A DNA stretch of 64,000 bases from an uncultured Methylophaga sp. (GTDB lineage: Bacteria; Pseudomonadota; Gammaproteobacteria; Nitrosococcales; Methylophagaceae). The notes under the pieces were generated by a model. That model made no database searches. It worked only from the letters and a program-made list of their open reading frames with translations, and was not told where the DNA came from. Of the stretch, positions 46,944 to 57,209 are shown piece after piece; position 1 is the first letter of the stretch; each line of letters starts with the position of its first letter. The translations under genes were made by a program, and so were the position numbers. Location: NCBI RefSeq assembly GCF_947259025.1, contig NZ_CAMYKO010000006.1, positions 62,001 to 126,000 of the forward strand, read 5' to 3'.

Positions 46944-47195
46944 ATGGTAACAATTAGATTGACTCGCAGCGGCGCTAAAAAGCGTCCTTTCTACGGCATT
47001 GTCGTGACTGATTCTCGCAGCAAGCGCGACGGTAGCTACATTGAACGTATTGGTTTCTTCAACCCTATCGCACGTGGTCAGGAAGAAAGACTACGTGTTG
47101 ACCTGGAACGTGTCAGCCACTGGGTCAGCAAAGGTGCACAGACATCAGAGCGTGTTGGCAAGCTGATTGAAGAAGCACAAAAAGCGGCTGCATAA
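46944..47195 (+). CDS. rpsP: 30S ribosomal protein S16
   Basis: S16, 83 residues, a small-subunit assembly protein that binds 16S rRNA. It begins [21 protein letters not shown], here in two parts [10 protein letters not shown] and [11 protein letters not shown], and shows [19 protein letters not shown], the family signature. The ATG at 46944 is fixed by alignment to the known N-terminus; a longer in-frame extension is rejected. First gene of the standard rpsP-rimM-trmD-rplS operon. Confidence 0.98.
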   Translation: MVTIRLTRSGAKKRPFYGIVVTDSRSKRDGSYIERIGFFNPIARGQEERLRVDLERVSHWVSKGAQTSERVGKLIEEAQKAAA

Positions 47196-47214
47196 ATAAA
47201 GTACAGGTGCGGGT

Positions 47215-47733
47215 ATGGCAACATCCGAGGAGTTTATCCCGGTAGGTAAAATATCCGGCGCCTTTGGTGTCAAAGGCTGGGTCAAGGTGTATTCCTTCAC
47301 CGAGCCACGCGCCAATATCCTGCAGTATTCACCGCTTTTTCTGTCACGACAGGGAGAGTGGGTGGAAATCAAATTGTCCGGTGGACATGTGCAGGGAAAA
47401 GGTGTGGTCATGGGCATTAGCAATGTGACCGACCGGGATCAGGTTCAGCCGCTGATTGGTGCTGAACTGGCGATCCGCAAAGACCAGTTGGAACCTGCCG
47501 CTGATGATGAGTTTTACTGGGCAGACCTGATTGGCCTCAGGGTGGAAAACCTGGAGGGCGATGCACTGGGCCAAGTTGATCATCTGCTGGAAACCGGCGC
47601 CAATGATGTGCTGGTGGTGAAAGCGGATGACCAGGACAAAGATCGGCTGATTCCATTTGTTTTGGATGAAGTGGTCAAGCAGGTGAACCTGGAGCAGCAA
47701 TTAATACAGGTTGACTGGGGCAAAGATTATTAA
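47215..47733 (+). CDS. rimM: Ribosome maturation factor RimM
   Basis: RimM, 172 residues, binds S19 and helps process the 30S head. The N-terminal domain begins VGKISGAFGVKGWVKVYSFTEP and ends the tRNA-like beta barrel; the PRC-barrel C-terminal domain contains FYWADLIGLRVEN near 95 and ANDVLVVKAD near 124, then LIPFV near 144. It directly follows rpsP and abuts trmD with no gap. Confidence 0.97.
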   Translation: MATSEEFIPVGKISGAFGVKGWVKVYSFTEPRANILQYSPLFLSRQGEWVEIKLSGGHVQGKGVVMGISNVTDRDQVQPLIGAELAIRKDQLEPAADDEFYWADLIGLRVENLEGDALGQVDHLLETGANDVLVVKADDQDKDRLIPFVLDEVVKQVNLEQQLIQVDWGKDY

Positions 47734-48489
47734 ATGGGACAGAGCATGCGCCTGGGCGTCATTTCTCTGTTCCCGCCAATGTTTGATGCGATTACCGAGT
47801 ACGGGGTGACCGGCCGGGCCGTCAGTCAGGGCATTCTGGACCTGACATTCTGGAACCCGCGGGACTTTACCCGGGATCGGCATCGCACAGTGGATGACCG
47901 GCCTTACGGTGGTGGACCCGGCATGGTGATGAAAGTCGCCCCGCTGAATGATGCGATTGACGCAGCCAGGCAGCAAATGGGTGACGACGCCAAGGTGGTT
48001 TACCTGTCACCACAGGGCAAAAAGCTGGATCAGCAGGCGCTGAAACAGCTGGCAAGCAGAAATAAACTGATTCTGGTTGCCGGGCGTTACGAAGGTATTG
48101 ACGAACGCCTGATTGAAAAACAGATTGATGAGGAATGGTCGATTGGTGACTACGTCCTCAGTGGTGGTGAACTGGCAGCTATGGTCATGATTGACGGTGT
48201 CGCCAGATTATTACCCGGTGTACTGGGGGATGAAAATTCTGCTGAGCAGGACTCCTTCATGGCAGGCCTGCTGGATTGCCCGCATTACACCAGACCGGAA
48301 AAATTATTTGACCAGTCAGTACCCGGGGTATTGCTGGGGGGCGACCACGAAGCGATTCGCAAGTGGCGCCTGAAACAGTCCTTGGGACGAACGTGGTTGC
48401 GACGACCTGACTTGTTGGCAGATAAAACATTGACCGATGAGCAGCAGGCGCTATTAGAAGAGTTTATTGCCGAGAGCGGGCAGGATTAG
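47734..48489 (+). CDS. trmD: tRNA (guanine37-N1)-methyltransferase TrmD
   Basis: TrmD methylates G37 of tRNAs that read CNN codons, preventing +1 frameshifting. The 251 residues show [20 protein letters not shown], the [14 protein letters not shown] loop near 54, the knot segment with [13 protein letters not shown] near 112 and [16 protein letters not shown] near 131, and the C-terminal DNA-binding-like domain. ATG 47734 follows the rimM stop directly; ATG at 47746 would match the E. coli N-terminus better (MRLGVISLF). Confidence 0.97.
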   Translation: MGQSMRLGVISLFPPMFDAITEYGVTGRAVSQGILDLTFWNPRDFTRDRHRTVDDRPYGGGPGMVMKVAPLNDAIDAARQQMGDDAKVVYLSPQGKKLDQQALKQLASRNKLILVAGRYEGIDERLIEKQIDEEWSIGDYVLSGGELAAMVMIDGVARLLPGVLGDENSAEQDSFMAGLLDCPHYTRPEKLFDQSVPGVLLGGDHEAIRKWRLKQSLGRTWLRRPDLLADKTLTDEQQALLEEFIAESGQD

Positions 48490-48503
48490 TTGGGAGTTGA
48501 ACA

Positions 48504-48848
48504 ATGAGTAACATTATCGAACAGCTTAACGCTGAACAATTGAAACAGGATGTCCCTGAATTTACAGCAGGCGACACTGTAATAGTCAATGTCAAAATCA
48601 AAGAAGGCGATCGTGAGCGTGAACAGGCGTTCGAAGGTGTTGTGATTGCCAAACGCAACCGTGGTCTGCACTCTGCATTCACTGTCCGCAAAATCTCCAG
48701 CGGTGTGGGCGTAGAGCGTGTATTCCAGACTCACAGCCCGACTATCGCCAGCATCAAGGTGAAACGCCGTGGTGATGTTCGTCGTTCTAAACTGTACTAT
48801 CTGCGTGACCTGACCGGTAAAGCAGCGCGTATCAAGGAAAAATTGTAA
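48504..48848 (+). CDS. rplS: 50S ribosomal protein L19
   Basis: L19, 114 residues, sits at the subunit interface and forms a bridge with 16S rRNA. Motifs are [29 protein letters not shown], split as [17 protein letters not shown] and [27 protein letters not shown] near 52, and [19 protein letters not shown] near the C-terminus. It ends the operon and is followed by a strong terminator. Confidence 0.99.
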   Translation: MSNIIEQLNAEQLKQDVPEFTAGDTVIVNVKIKEGDREREQAFEGVVIAKRNRGLHSAFTVRKISSGVGVERVFQTHSPTIASIKVKRRGDVRRSKLYYLRDLTGKAARIKEKL

Positions 48849-48879
48849 GTTTCCGAACGACGCCAAGTCTGCAAGCCAA

Positions 48880-48910
48880 AAAGGGCAGTGGTTTTCCACT
48901 GCCCTTTTTT
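48880..48910 (+). terminator. Terminator of the ribosomal protein operon
   Basis: GGGCAGTGG (48883-48891) pairs with CCACTGCCC (48896-48904) across a TTTT loop. AAA on the left and six T on the right complete a canonical bidirectional-looking terminator between rplS and xerD. Confidence 0.95.
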
Positions 48911-48937
48911 GTTGCTGGCTGCTAATCTGACGGCACT

Positions 48938-49849
48938 ATGAGCGAACAGCAAGTCAAAGCAGAACCCAGCCGCCATTTGCAGCAATTTCTCGACAGTCTG
49001 TGGCTGGAGTCGGGCCTCAGCGAGAATACAGTGGAAGCCTACCGGCGTGATTTACTGGCTTTTGCCGGCTGGCTCAGTCAGTTTGATGTCGATCTCGCTG
49101 CCGCCACCCAGCAGCATATCCAGCGCTACCAGAGTCAGCGCATGCGTGAGGGACGCAAGGTTCGCAGTGAAGCCCGGCTGTTATCCTCATTAAGACGCTT
49201 TTACCGTTATTTAATAAGAGAAGAACTTCGCGACAGTGATCCCACTGCGCAGCTGGAATCGCCGCGTCTGGGCAAACCCTTGCCGGATAGCCTGACCGAG
49301 CAGGAAGTGGAAGATTTGCTGGCCCAGCCTGATATCACCGATCCGCTGGGGCTGCGTGACCGCACTATGCTCGAGTGTCTCTATGCCACGGGTCTGAGGG
49401 TATCGGAACTGGTTTCTTTGAAACAGGAGCAGGTCAATACCCGTCAGGGCCTGATCCGCTGTATCGGTAAGGGCAACAAGGAACGCCTGGTGCCGGTGGG
49501 TGAAGTGGCACTGGACTGGCTGCAGGACTATCTGATTGAGGGCCGGCCGGGGGTATTGAACGGCCAGGTCACCGATGATCTTTTCCCCACCCGCCGTGGT
49601 AAAGCGATGACCCGTCAGGCGTTCTGGTATCTGATCAAGCGTTATGCCAGTCAGGCGCATATCGATAAGCCTTTATCCCCGCATACGCTGCGGCATGCCT
49701 TTGCCACCCATCTGTTGAATCACGGTGCTGATCTGCGGGTGGTGCAACTGCTCTTGGGGCATTCCGATCTTTCGACTACACAGATTTATACCCATGTTGC
49801 CAAAGCGCGCCTAAAGCAACTGCATGGTGAGCATCATCCGCGCGGCTGA
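48938..49849 (+). CDS. xerD: Site-specific tyrosine recombinase XerD
   Basis: XerD resolves chromosome dimers at dif together with XerC and FtsK. The 303 residues carry an N-terminal core-binding SAM-like domain (residues about 10-95) and the catalytic domain with Arg in ATGLRVSELVSL near 150, HTLRHAFATHLL near 249, and the nucleophile Tyr in LGHSDLSTTQIYTHV near 287. The xerD-dsbC neighbourhood supports XerD over XerC. The start is 27 nt after the operon terminator. Confidence 0.95.
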   Translation: MSEQQVKAEPSRHLQQFLDSLWLESGLSENTVEAYRRDLLAFAGWLSQFDVDLAAATQQHIQRYQSQRMREGRKVRSEARLLSSLRRFYRYLIREELRDSDPTAQLESPRLGKPLPDSLTEQEVEDLLAQPDITDPLGLRDRTMLECLYATGLRVSELVSLKQEQVNTRQGLIRCIGKGNKERLVPVGEVALDWLQDYLIEGRPGVLNGQVTDDLFPTRRGKAMTRQAFWYLIKRYASQAHIDKPLSPHTLRHAFATHLLNHGADLRVVQLLLGHSDLSTTQIYTHVAKARLKQLHGEHHPRG

Positions 49850-49904
49850 CGATGTCTGTGACGGGTGTTAAACTTGCCGCTCAAATTAATTAGCCGGAGC
49901 GGCC

Positions 49905-50390
49905 ATGCCTTCTTTTGATATTGTTTCCGAAGTCGATAAACACGAACTGACCAACGCGGTTGATCAGACCAATCGCGAACTACGTAACCGCTTTGATTTC
50001 CGCGGAACCGAGGCCAGCGTCGAACAGTCGGACAAAGTGCTCACCCTGATAGCCGACAGTGATTTTCAACTGGAGCAATTACTGGATATCCTGCGTTTGA
50101 AACTGGTCAAACGGGGTATCGAACTGACCTGTCTGGAAATCAAGGAGTCGGTGGGTCACGGCAAAATGCGCAAGCAGGATGTGATCGTGCGTGAAGGCAT
50201 CGATAAGGATCTCTCGCGTAAAATCGTCAAACTGGTCAAACAGAGCAAAATCAAGGTGCAGGCCGCCGTGCAGGGTGAAAGCGTGCGCGTGACTGGCAAA
50301 AAGCGTGATGATCTGCAGGCGGTGATGGCCATGCTTAAAGATGATGACAGCATCGATATGCCGTTGCAGTTTAATAACTTCAGAGACTAG
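49905..50390 (+). CDS. yajQ: YajQ family nucleotide-binding protein
   Basis: A UPF0234/YajQ protein of 161 residues. It starts [21 protein letters not shown] with the typical [15 protein letters not shown] segment near 24-38, and ends [10 protein letters not shown] as the family does. Some relatives bind c-di-GMP or GTP and tRNA. It lies between xerD and dsbC; the usual E. coli locus is elsewhere. The C-terminal half shows the expected [20 protein letters not shown] stretch. Confidence 0.95.
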   Translation: MPSFDIVSEVDKHELTNAVDQTNRELRNRFDFRGTEASVEQSDKVLTLIADSDFQLEQLLDILRLKLVKRGIELTCLEIKESVGHGKMRKQDVIVREGIDKDLSRKIVKLVKQSKIKVQAAVQGESVRVTGKKRDDLQAVMAMLKDDDSIDMPLQFNNFRD

Positions 50391-50398
50391 GAAATTAA

Positions 50399-51112
50399 AT
50401 GCTCAAACAAATTTTGATACTGCTGCCGCTGCTGTGGCTGGCACCGGCTCAGGCAGCCGAGATCGATGATCTGAAACAGCAACTCAAACAAAACCTGCCG
50501 GATATCAATTTCGACAGCCTGCAAGCGGTTGGTGATACCGGCCTGTATGAGGCGGTCATCAACGGCGAGATTATTTACTTCACTGCCGATGGCCGCTATG
50601 TGATGCAGGGCGAACTTGTATCACTGGAATCAAAAACTAACCTCACCGAACAGCGCAGAGTCAGCCTGCGTAAAGGCATCATTGATGGTCTGGATGAAAA
50701 AGACATGATCATTTTCGAGCCGGATGAGGTTGAGCACACCCTGACCGTCTTTACCGATATTGATTGTGTTTATTGCCGTAAGATGCACTCTCAAATCGAA
50801 AAGTATCAGGATTTGGGGATCCGTATTCGCTATATGGCTTACCCCCGCGGTGGCATCGGCTCGGAATCTTATGATGATGCAGTGACTGTCTGGTGTCATG
50901 AGGATCGTCAGGATGCGATGACCCGCGCCAAAGCAGGTGAAGAACTGGACACTAAAACCTGTAGCAACCCAGTGGAAGCGGAGTTCAACACTGGCCGCCA
51001 GCTGGGTGTCCAGGGGACACCGGCGATCTTCCTGGAAAGCGGGCAGATGCTGCCCGGTTATGTGCCACCGCAGCGGCTGAAAACAATTCTTGAGGAATCA
51101 GGCCAGTCTTAA
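50399..51112 (+). CDS. dsbC: Thiol:disulfide interchange protein DsbC
   Basis: DsbC is the periplasmic disulfide isomerase that repairs wrong disulfides. The 237 residues have a signal peptide (cleavage after AQA near residue 20), an N-terminal dimerisation domain of about 60 residues, a helical linker and a thioredoxin domain with active site CVYC in DIDCVYCRKMH near 124. A second Cys pair (C168 and C180, in VWCHED and KTCSN) also matches DsbC, and the cis-Pro loop is GTPAIF. The 3' end overlaps the convergent lpxH by 15 nt. Confidence 0.94.
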   Translation: MLKQILILLPLLWLAPAQAAEIDDLKQQLKQNLPDINFDSLQAVGDTGLYEAVINGEIIYFTADGRYVMQGELVSLESKTNLTEQRRVSLRKGIIDGLDEKDMIIFEPDEVEHTLTVFTDIDCVYCRKMHSQIEKYQDLGIRIRYMAYPRGGIGSESYDDAVTVWCHEDRQDAMTRAKAGEELDTKTCSNPVEAEFNTGRQLGVQGTPAIFLESGQMLPGYVPPQRLKTILEESGQS

Positions 51113-51853
51113 GCTTTGTTTGCTTTCCGGCAGCCGATGATCATGTAACGTCAGTTGCTGATCATCGGCCAGCAGGTAGCTGACTTTATCAGTCCAGTCA
51201 CCCAACACGACCCGGTAAGCGCTTCGCCCATTGAAAGATTCGACCTGATGTATGGCTGGCCGGTGGGTGTGGCCATGAATCAGCAGCTCAATATCTTGTT
51301 CACTGATATAGCGCTGCACCTCGCCCTGATTCACATCCATAATCATCGCGGTTTTACTTTGCTTTTTCTGGCGGCTCTTGGCAATGATCTGATCCGAGAT
51401 ATTATTGCGGAAACGGGCTGGCAGCCTGAGGAAACACCACTGTAAAAAGCGGTTCCTGACCACCCGCCGATAACGCTGATAGCTGATATCGTCAATGCAC
51501 AGACTGTCGCCGTGCATCAGCTGTGCTTTTTGCTGGCCCAGAGTTAGCGGATAACCATCTTCGATAAGTGTGCCACCCACCTCAGCAGCAAACGTCTTGC
51601 CCAGCATAAAATCGCGGTTGCCCACCATCAGGAATAATTTAATGCCGGACGACGTCAGCTGCTTCAGCTCATCGACAAAGGTGTTGAACTCCACCGGCAC
51701 CAGGTCATCGCCCAGCCAGGTATTGAATATATCGCCGAGGATATAGAGCTCATCCACTTTGCCCTGCTGCTGAGACAGAAAGTCACAGGCCAGTTGCGTG
51801 AGCTCTGGACGAGCTGGGCTCAGATGAAGATCGGAAATAAACAGTCTGCGCAT
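51098..51853 (-). CDS. lpxH: UDP-2,3-diacylglucosamine pyrophosphatase LpxH
   Basis: LpxH hydrolyses UDP-2,3-diacylglucosamine to lipid X in lipid A synthesis. The 251 residues hold the metallophosphoesterase motifs: FISDLHLS, the GDIFNTWLGDDL stretch near 42, GNRDFMLG near 80, HGDSLCIDD near 114 and HGHTHRPA near 195, all with the expected metal-binding His, Asp and Asn. The ATG at 51853 starts RRLFISDLHL; an in-frame TTG upstream is rejected. The end overlaps dsbC. Confidence 0.95.
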   Translation of the reverse strand: MRRLFISDLHLSPARPELTQLACDFLSQQQGKVDELYILGDIFNTWLGDDLVPVEFNTFVDELKQLTSSGIKLFLMVGNRDFMLGKTFAAEVGGTLIEDGYPLTLGQQKAQLMHGDSLCIDDISYQRYRRVVRNRFLQWCFLRLPARFRNNISDQIIAKSRQKKQSKTAMIMDVNQGEVQRYISEQDIELLIHGHTHRPAIHQVESFNGRSAYRVVLGDWTDKVSYLLADDQQLTLHDHRLPESKQSLRLA

Positions 51854-51895
51854 GATAAGAGCCCTGCCCGCGGGATGCAGGCAGGGCAAGTCGGA

Positions 51896-52471
51896 CTAGA
51901 GCACGCTGGCTTTAATAATCACGATATCTTCGGCAGGCACATCCTGGTGCGGACCACGCATGGTGGTCTCGACTTCACGGATTTTATCGACCACATCCAT
52001 GCCTTCAACGACTTCACCGAAGACGGCATAACCCCAGCCGCTAGGTGTTTTGCCTTTGAAATCCAGAAAGTCATTATTGACGGTATTGATAAAAAACTGC
52101 GCGGTAGCGGAATGCGGATCATTGGTGCGAGCCATAGCAACGGCGCCGCGTTTGTTGCTGAGCTCATTATCGGCCTCATTCTGGACCGGTGCTTTGGTCT
52201 GTTTTTGCTGGAAGTTCTGATCAAAGCCGCCGCCCTGAACCATGAAGTTTTCAATCACACGGTGGAAGATGGTGCCGTCATAAAAACCGTCTTCGACATA
52301 GCTGATAAAGTTGGCAACAGTCTCTGGGGCTTTGTCCCGGTTAAGTTCAATAACGATGTTGCCCATGCTGGTTTCCAGCTGAACCTGAGGCGATGTCGCG
52401 CTTTCAGCATTTGCCGCCAGCGAAAAAGAAGCGAAAAACAGGGGGGCGAGATGGCGATAGAACAGTTTCAT
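51896..52471 (-). CDS. ppiA: Periplasmic peptidyl-prolyl cis-trans isomerase
   Basis: A cyclophilin-type isomerase of 191 residues with a signal peptide (cleavage after ANA, residue 22), so it acts in the periplasm. Cyclophilin motifs are [16 protein letters not shown] near 69-84 with catalytic Arg, [14 protein letters not shown] near 125 and [16 protein letters not shown] near 147. It lies 42 nt before lpxH on the same strand, and the two may be one transcript. A homologue without signal (PpiB) is not seen here. Confidence 0.93.
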   Translation of the reverse strand: MKLFYRHLAPLFFASFSLAANAESATSPQVQLETSMGNIVIELNRDKAPETVANFISYVEDGFYDGTIFHRVIENFMVQGGGFDQNFQQKQTKAPVQNEADNELSNKRGAVAMARTNDPHSATAQFFINTVNNDFLDFKGKTPSGWGYAVFGEVVEGMDVVDKIREVETTMRGPHQDVPAEDIVIIKASVL

Positions 52472-52614
52472 GATGGTTTGCGTCCGAAATCAGTCAAAAT
52501 CGTCATGATAGAGCATCTCAAAGATTCAAGCGACCAGCATTCGTCAAACAGCGCTGTGACCCGACAGGGCTGAAAGCGTATAATGCGCGTTTTTACGGAA
52601 ATTGATCATTCGGT

Positions 52615-54282
52615 ATGTCGGAATCAGCTGCGAACCATAATTTTATACGGCCCATTATTCAGGAAGACATTGATAGTGGCAGGTTAAGCGGAAAAGTCGT
52701 CACCCGTTTCCCGCCTGAACCCAATGGCTATCTGCATATTGGTCATGCCAAGTCGATTTGCCTGAACTTTGGCCTGGCTGAAGAGTTCGGTGGCGACTGC
52801 ACCCTGCGCTTTGATGACACCAACCCGGCCAAGGAAGAGCAGGAATATATCGAGGCCATCATGGAAGATGTGCAGTGGCTGGGCTTCCAGTGGGCGGGCG
52901 AGGTGCGCTATGCCTCGAATTATTTCGATCAGTTTTATGACTGGGCTGTGCACCTGATTGAACAAGGTAAAGCCTATGTCTGCGATCTGACGCCGGAACA
53001 GGCCAGTGAATATCGCGGCTGGGCCACCAAACCGGGCAAGCCGTCGCCATACCGTGAGCGCAGCATTGACGAGAACTTGGCTTTGTTTGAAAAAATGAAG
53101 CAGGGCGAGTTCGAGGAAGGTTTTTGTGTATTGCGCGCCAAAATCGATATGGCCTCGCCTAATATGAACCTGCGGGATCCGATTCTGTACCGCATTCGTA
53201 AAAAAGCCCATCATCAGACCGGCGATAAATGGTGTATCTATCCCAGCTACGATTTTGCGCATGGTCAGGGTGATGCGATTGAAGGCGTGACTCACAGTAT
53301 CTGCACGTTGGAATTCCAGGATCACCGGCCTTTATATGAATGGTTTATCGAAAACCTGCCGGTGCCTTCCAAACCCAAACAGTACGAGTTCGGCCGGCTC
53401 AATATCAATTACACAGTCACCAGTAAGCGTAATCTGAAACAACTGGTCGATGAACATATTGTGCATGGCTGGAATGACCCCAGAATGCCCACCATTTCCG
53501 GAATGAGAAGACGCGGCTTTACCCCGGCGGCGCTGCGTGAATTCTGCAACGGTCTGGCGGTCGCCAAAACCGACGGTGTGGTGGATATTGCGCAGCTGGA
53601 ATTCGAGATCCGCAGTGATCTCAATGAAAACGCTGCGCGTGCCATGTGCGTGCTCAAACCGCTTAAAGTCACCATTAGCAACGCGGCTGACGATGTGGAA
53701 TGGCTGGATGTCCCCAATCATCCGCAAAAGGAAGAGATGGGCCAGCGTGCCTTGCCATTCACCAACACCATTTATATTGATGCGTCGGACTTCACCGAAG
53801 ACACCACGCTGAGCCGCAAGAAGTTCAAGCGCCTGGTGATCGGGGATTTTGTGCGTCTGCGTGGTGCTTATGTGATCAAGGCCGATGAGGTTATTAAAAA
53901 TGACCAGGGTGAAGTGATTGAAGTCATCGCCTCACTGGTGCCCGATACCGTAGGCCAGAACCCACCGCCGGAAATGAAGCCACGTGGCGTGATTCACTGG
54001 GTGTCAGCGACGCAGGGTAAAGAAGTCGAGCTGCGCTTATACGACAGGTTATTCACTGCGGAAGCGCCGGGCAAACAGACCGGTAATTATCTGGATGATG
54101 TGAACCCTGATTCTTTACAGGTGATTAAGGCCCTTGCCGAGCCTGCTATTGTGGACTGTGAACCGGAAACCGCTTTCCAGTTTGAACGCGAAGGCTATTT
54201 TGTCAGTGACCGCTATGATCACAGCGCTGCTACGCCGGTATTCAATATGACCATTGGTTTAAGAGATTCAAAAAGTAAGTAA
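52615..54282 (+). CDS. glnS: Glutaminyl-tRNA synthetase
   Basis: GlnRS charges tRNA-Gln. The 555 residues show the class I HIGH motif in [17 protein letters not shown] near residue 33, the NFG region, the [11 protein letters not shown] segment near 268 that serves as KMSKS, and the beta-barrel anticodon-binding region after 340. Its start is in the divergent gap with the ppiA gene. The stop overlaps cysS by 1 nt (TAATG), a pairing that couples two synthetases. Confidence 0.98.
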   Translation: MSESAANHNFIRPIIQEDIDSGRLSGKVVTRFPPEPNGYLHIGHAKSICLNFGLAEEFGGDCTLRFDDTNPAKEEQEYIEAIMEDVQWLGFQWAGEVRYASNYFDQFYDWAVHLIEQGKAYVCDLTPEQASEYRGWATKPGKPSPYRERSIDENLALFEKMKQGEFEEGFCVLRAKIDMASPNMNLRDPILYRIRKKAHHQTGDKWCIYPSYDFAHGQGDAIEGVTHSICTLEFQDHRPLYEWFIENLPVPSKPKQYEFGRLNINYTVTSKRNLKQLVDEHIVHGWNDPRMPTISGMRRRGFTPAALREFCNGLAVAKTDGVVDIAQLEFEIRSDLNENAARAMCVLKPLKVTISNAADDVEWLDVPNHPQKEEMGQRALPFTNTIYIDASDFTEDTTLSRKKFKRLVIGDFVRLRGAYVIKADEVIKNDQGEVIEVIASLVPDTVGQNPPPEMKPRGVIHWVSATQGKEVELRLYDRLFTAEAPGKQTGNYLDDVNPDSLQVIKALAEPAIVDCEPETAFQFEREGYFVSDRYDHSAATPVFNMTIGLRDSKSK

Positions 54283-55670
54283 TGCTGAAAATTCACAACA
54301 CCCTGTCTAAACAGAAAGAAGAATTCACGCCTTTGCAGCCAGGCAAGGTCAATATGTACGTCTGTGGTATGACCGTGTACGACCTCTGTCATGTTGGTCA
54401 TGCCCGGGTGATGGTGGTGTTTGATGTGGTCACCCGCTACCTGCGTGCTGTCGGCTATGACGTGACTTATGTGCGCAATATCACCGATATTGACGACAAG
54501 ATCATCAAGCGGGCTGCAGAAAATGGTGAAAGCATTACCGCGCTGACAGAGCGCTATATTGATGAGATGCACAAGGATGCTGAAGCGCTGGGCGTTTTGC
54601 GGCCGGATCTGGAGCCCAAAGCCACCGAGTCGATGAATGAAATGCTGGCGATGATTGAAACGCTGATCGATAAAGGCCTGGCCTATAAAGCTGACAACGG
54701 TGATGTCTATTACGATGTCAGTGAGTTTGCCGATTACGGCAAATTGTCCGGCCGCGATGTGAATGAACTGCGCGCCGGTGAGCGGGTTGCCGTCAATGAA
54801 GCCAAAACCGATCCACTGGACTTCGTATTATGGAAAGCTGCCAAGGCTGACGAACCCGCTTGGGACTCGCCTTGGGGCCGCGGTCGTCCCGGCTGGCATA
54901 TCGAATGTTCGGCGATGTCCGCGCATTGCCTGGGCGAACACTTTGATATTCATGGCGGTGGCCAGGACCTTCAGTTCCCGCATCATGAAAATGAGATTGC
55001 CCAGTCCGAGGGTGCGCATGGTTGCCAGTCGGTGAACTACTGGATGCATAACGGCTTTGTTCGCATTGATGATGAGAAGATGTCCAAATCCTTGGGTAAC
55101 TTTTTCACCGTGCGCGAAGTACTGGCCAATTACCCCGCCGAAGCAGTGCGCTACTTTATTCTCTCCAGTCATTACCGCAGCCCCCTGAATTATTCCGAGG
55201 ATCAACTGGAGCAGGCCAAGGCGGCGCTGACCCGTTTTTACACCTCGCTGCGTGATATTGAGCCACAGTCCGATGTTGATTGGCATAACGACGAAGAGTT
55301 TGCATCACGCTTTAAAGAAGCGATGGATGATGACTTTAATACCGCGTTGGCTTTATCTGTGATGGCCGATGTACGGCAGGCGTTGAACAAGGCCCTGGAG
55401 CAGGGCGATGACAAAGCTGGCTATTATGCCGGCCTGTTGCTCTCATTCGGTGATGTGTTGGGGCTGTTCCAGCAGGATGCCGATGCCTTCCTGGTGGGCG
55501 ATGTCGACTCAGATGATGAGGCCACGGAGATTGATGCGCTGGTCGCTGAGCGGGACCAGGCCCGGGCGGATAAAAACTGGGCCCGTGCCGACGAGATTCG
55601 TGACCAACTCACTGATAGGGGCATTGTGCTCGAGGATTCAGCTGGCAAGACCAGTTGGCGGCGTCGTTAA
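54282..55670 (+). CDS. cysS: Cysteinyl-tRNA synthetase
   Basis: CysRS, 462 residues. The HIGH motif appears as CHVGHARVM near 36, KMSKS as [11 protein letters not shown] near 265. Zinc ligands are Cys28 in VCGMTVYD, the Cys in HIECSAMS near 209, and His/Glu in [10 protein letters not shown] near 234. The C-terminal anticodon domain is complete and ends WRRR. Directly coupled to glnS. Confidence 0.98.
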   Translation: MLKIHNTLSKQKEEFTPLQPGKVNMYVCGMTVYDLCHVGHARVMVVFDVVTRYLRAVGYDVTYVRNITDIDDKIIKRAAENGESITALTERYIDEMHKDAEALGVLRPDLEPKATESMNEMLAMIETLIDKGLAYKADNGDVYYDVSEFADYGKLSGRDVNELRAGERVAVNEAKTDPLDFVLWKAAKADEPAWDSPWGRGRPGWHIECSAMSAHCLGEHFDIHGGGQDLQFPHHENEIAQSEGAHGCQSVNYWMHNGFVRIDDEKMSKSLGNFFTVREVLANYPAEAVRYFILSSHYRSPLNYSEDQLEQAKAALTRFYTSLRDIEPQSDVDWHNDEEFASRFKEAMDDDFNTALALSVMADVRQALNKALEQGDDKAGYYAGLLLSFGDVLGLFQQDADAFLVGDVDSDDEATEIDALVAERDQARADKNWARADEIRDQLTDRGIVLEDSAGKTSWRRR

Positions 55671-55706
55671 CCTTTCAGGCATGTAATCAAGAAAAAAGAT
55701 TTGACG

Positions 55707-55880
55707 ATGAGTGCGAATTCGAAAAACAGCATCTGGAAGAAGCTATTCAAGCAGGATACCCGGCTTTCTCGGTTTTTTATGAGCGCTGCTGTCTATATCA
55801 TCGTCTTTGGCGGTCTGCTGTTAATCGTCACTGCCATAGTGAGTTTTTATCACTTTGTGCAGGGTAATCCGCATCTTTGA
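55707..55880 (+). CDS. Small single-pass membrane protein
   Basis: A 57-residue protein downstream of cysS. The N-terminus is basic (KKLFKQDTRLSRFF) and one membrane segment covers about residues 26-50 (SAAVYIIVFGGLLLIVTAIVS is the core, split as AAVYIIVFGGLL and LIVTAIVS). The tail is SFYHFVQGNPHL. GACG rather than a clear Shine-Dalgarno precedes the ATG. The composition and the clean reading frame look like a real small membrane protein, but no family is recognised. Confidence 0.6.
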   Translation: MSANSKNSIWKKLFKQDTRLSRFFMSAAVYIIVFGGLLLIVTAIVSFYHFVQGNPHL

Positions 55881-55888
55881 GTCGGTAA

Positions 55889-56025
55889 AGATCCTTCGGC
55901 AGGCTCAGGATGACACAGCGCTGTCATGCCGACCGCAGTGGAGGCATCTCTAACAGGGAGTCAGATCCTTCGGTAGGCTCAGGATGACAACGCGCTGTCA
56001 TGCCGACCACAGTGGAGGCATCTCT
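55889..56025. repeat. Two direct copies of a 63-bp palindromic repeat
   Basis: Copies at 55889-55951 and 55963-56025 differ at a few positions. Each begins AGATCCTTCGG, has TCAGGATGACA facing GCGCTGTCATGCC around a near-perfect palindrome, and ends GGAGGCATCTCT. Spacing is 74 nt. The arrangement resembles a mobile interspersed repeat inserted between cysS and folD. Confidence 0.8.
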
Positions 56026-56087
56026 GGGGCGCGAAAGTTTCTTTGACAGAGTCTGACCTTGATACTGGTAACTCTGTGCCCTAATCC

Positions 56088-56945
56088 CTACTGATTATGC
56101 AGCTGCTCTGCCGCAAACAGGGTGTTTTCCAGCAGGGTCGCCACCGTCATGGGGCCGACGCCACCGGGGACGGGCGTAATCCATGACGCTTTTTCCTTCG
56201 CCCCTTCGAAATCAACATCACCGGTCAGCTTGCCGTTATCGAGACGATTGATACCGACATCAATCACGATGGCACCGGGTTTAATCCAGTCGCCGGGAAT
56301 AAAGCCGGGCTTGCCGACCGCGACAACCAGCACGTCAGCACGTCTGACCTGTTCTTCCAGGTTGGTGGTCCAGCGGTGACAAACCGTGGTGGTGCAACCT
56401 GCCAGCAATAATTCCAAAGCCATCGGCCTGCCCACAATATTGGAAGCCCCGACTACCACCGCTTCCTGCCCTTTCAGATCGACACCGGTACTTTTCAGCA
56501 GAGTGATAATGCCTTTGGGGGTGCAGGGCTGCAAAACCGGCATACGCTGGGCAAGCCGGCCTATGTTGTAGGGGTGAAAACCATCGACATCTTTATGAGG
56601 CGCGATGTGCTCGATAACGGTTTCACCATCAATATGCTGGGGTAGAGGGAGTTGTACCAGAATGCCGTCAATTTCATCATCGGCGTTGAGTTGGTCGATG
56701 AGCGCCAGCAGTTCATCCTGGCTGGTGTTATCCGGCATATCATAAGCGACCGATTTGTAGCCGATTTCCTCACAGCTACGGCGTTTGCTGCCTACGTAGA
56801 CTTTTGATGCCGGGTTGTCACCAATCAGTACAACAGCCAGACCGGGACGGCGTTTGCCTGCTGCAATCCTTGCCTCGGTGGCCTGTTTTAGTTGTTGTTT
56901 AAGATCGGCAGCGACAGCCTTGCCATCAATAATCTTGGCGCTCAT
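56088..56945 (-). CDS. folD: Bifunctional methylenetetrahydrofolate dehydrogenase/cyclohydrolase FolD
   Basis: FolD makes 10-formyl-tetrahydrofolate from methylene-tetrahydrofolate, a central C1 carrier step that also matters in methylotrophs. The 285 residues have [16 protein letters not shown] at the start, the catalytic [18 protein letters not shown] near 54 with the essential Lys, QLPLPQHI near 99, the NADP site [17 protein letters not shown] near 165, and [15 protein letters not shown] near 259. It is isolated between repeats and tRNA genes. Confidence 0.97.
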   Translation of the reverse strand: MSAKIIDGKAVAADLKQQLKQATEARIAAGKRRPGLAVVLIGDNPASKVYVGSKRRSCEEIGYKSVAYDMPDNTSQDELLALIDQLNADDEIDGILVQLPLPQHIDGETVIEHIAPHKDVDGFHPYNIGRLAQRMPVLQPCTPKGIITLLKSTGVDLKGQEAVVVGASNIVGRPMALELLLAGCTTTVCHRWTTNLEEQVRRADVLVVAVGKPGFIPGDWIKPGAIVIDVGINRLDNGKLTGDVDFEGAKEKASWITPVPGGVGPMTVATLLENTLFAAEQLHNQ

Positions 56946-57021
56946 TCAGGGTTCCCGGTCATGCAAAAGCGCTTATGATCGCATGATGCAGCCGGAACAG
57001 CAAAAAATATCAAATCAGAGA

Positions 57022-57050
57022 TTGACTCCTCTGGGGTAAGGACGTATCAT
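57022..57050 (+). promoter_or_regulatory. tRNA promoter
   Basis: -35 TTGACT (57022-57027), a 17-nt spacer and -10 TATCAT (57045-57050) precede the tRNA-Pro gene by 36 nt. Confidence 0.7.
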
Positions 57051-57086
57051 TTCGGCTTCTTCGGGGATGACGTCTTCGAAATAAGT

Positions 57087-57163
<77 letters not shown>

Positions 57164-57209
57164 CTTCCTAACCTTATTTCATAATCCTCGCTTAGACAGA
57201 AAACTCCAT

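Noticed and set aside
48938-49849. XerD as a phage or integron integrase
   Set aside because: Length, motifs and the xerD-dsbC neighbourhood fit the housekeeping recombinase; no mobile genes lie beside it.
55655-55867. A 70-codon + strand frame overlapping the end of cysS
   Set aside because: It overlaps the small membrane protein in another frame and has no hydrophobic or family pattern.
55889-56025. CRISPR array
   Set aside because: Only two copies, spacing of 11 nt, and no cas genes; the repeats are palindromic elements.
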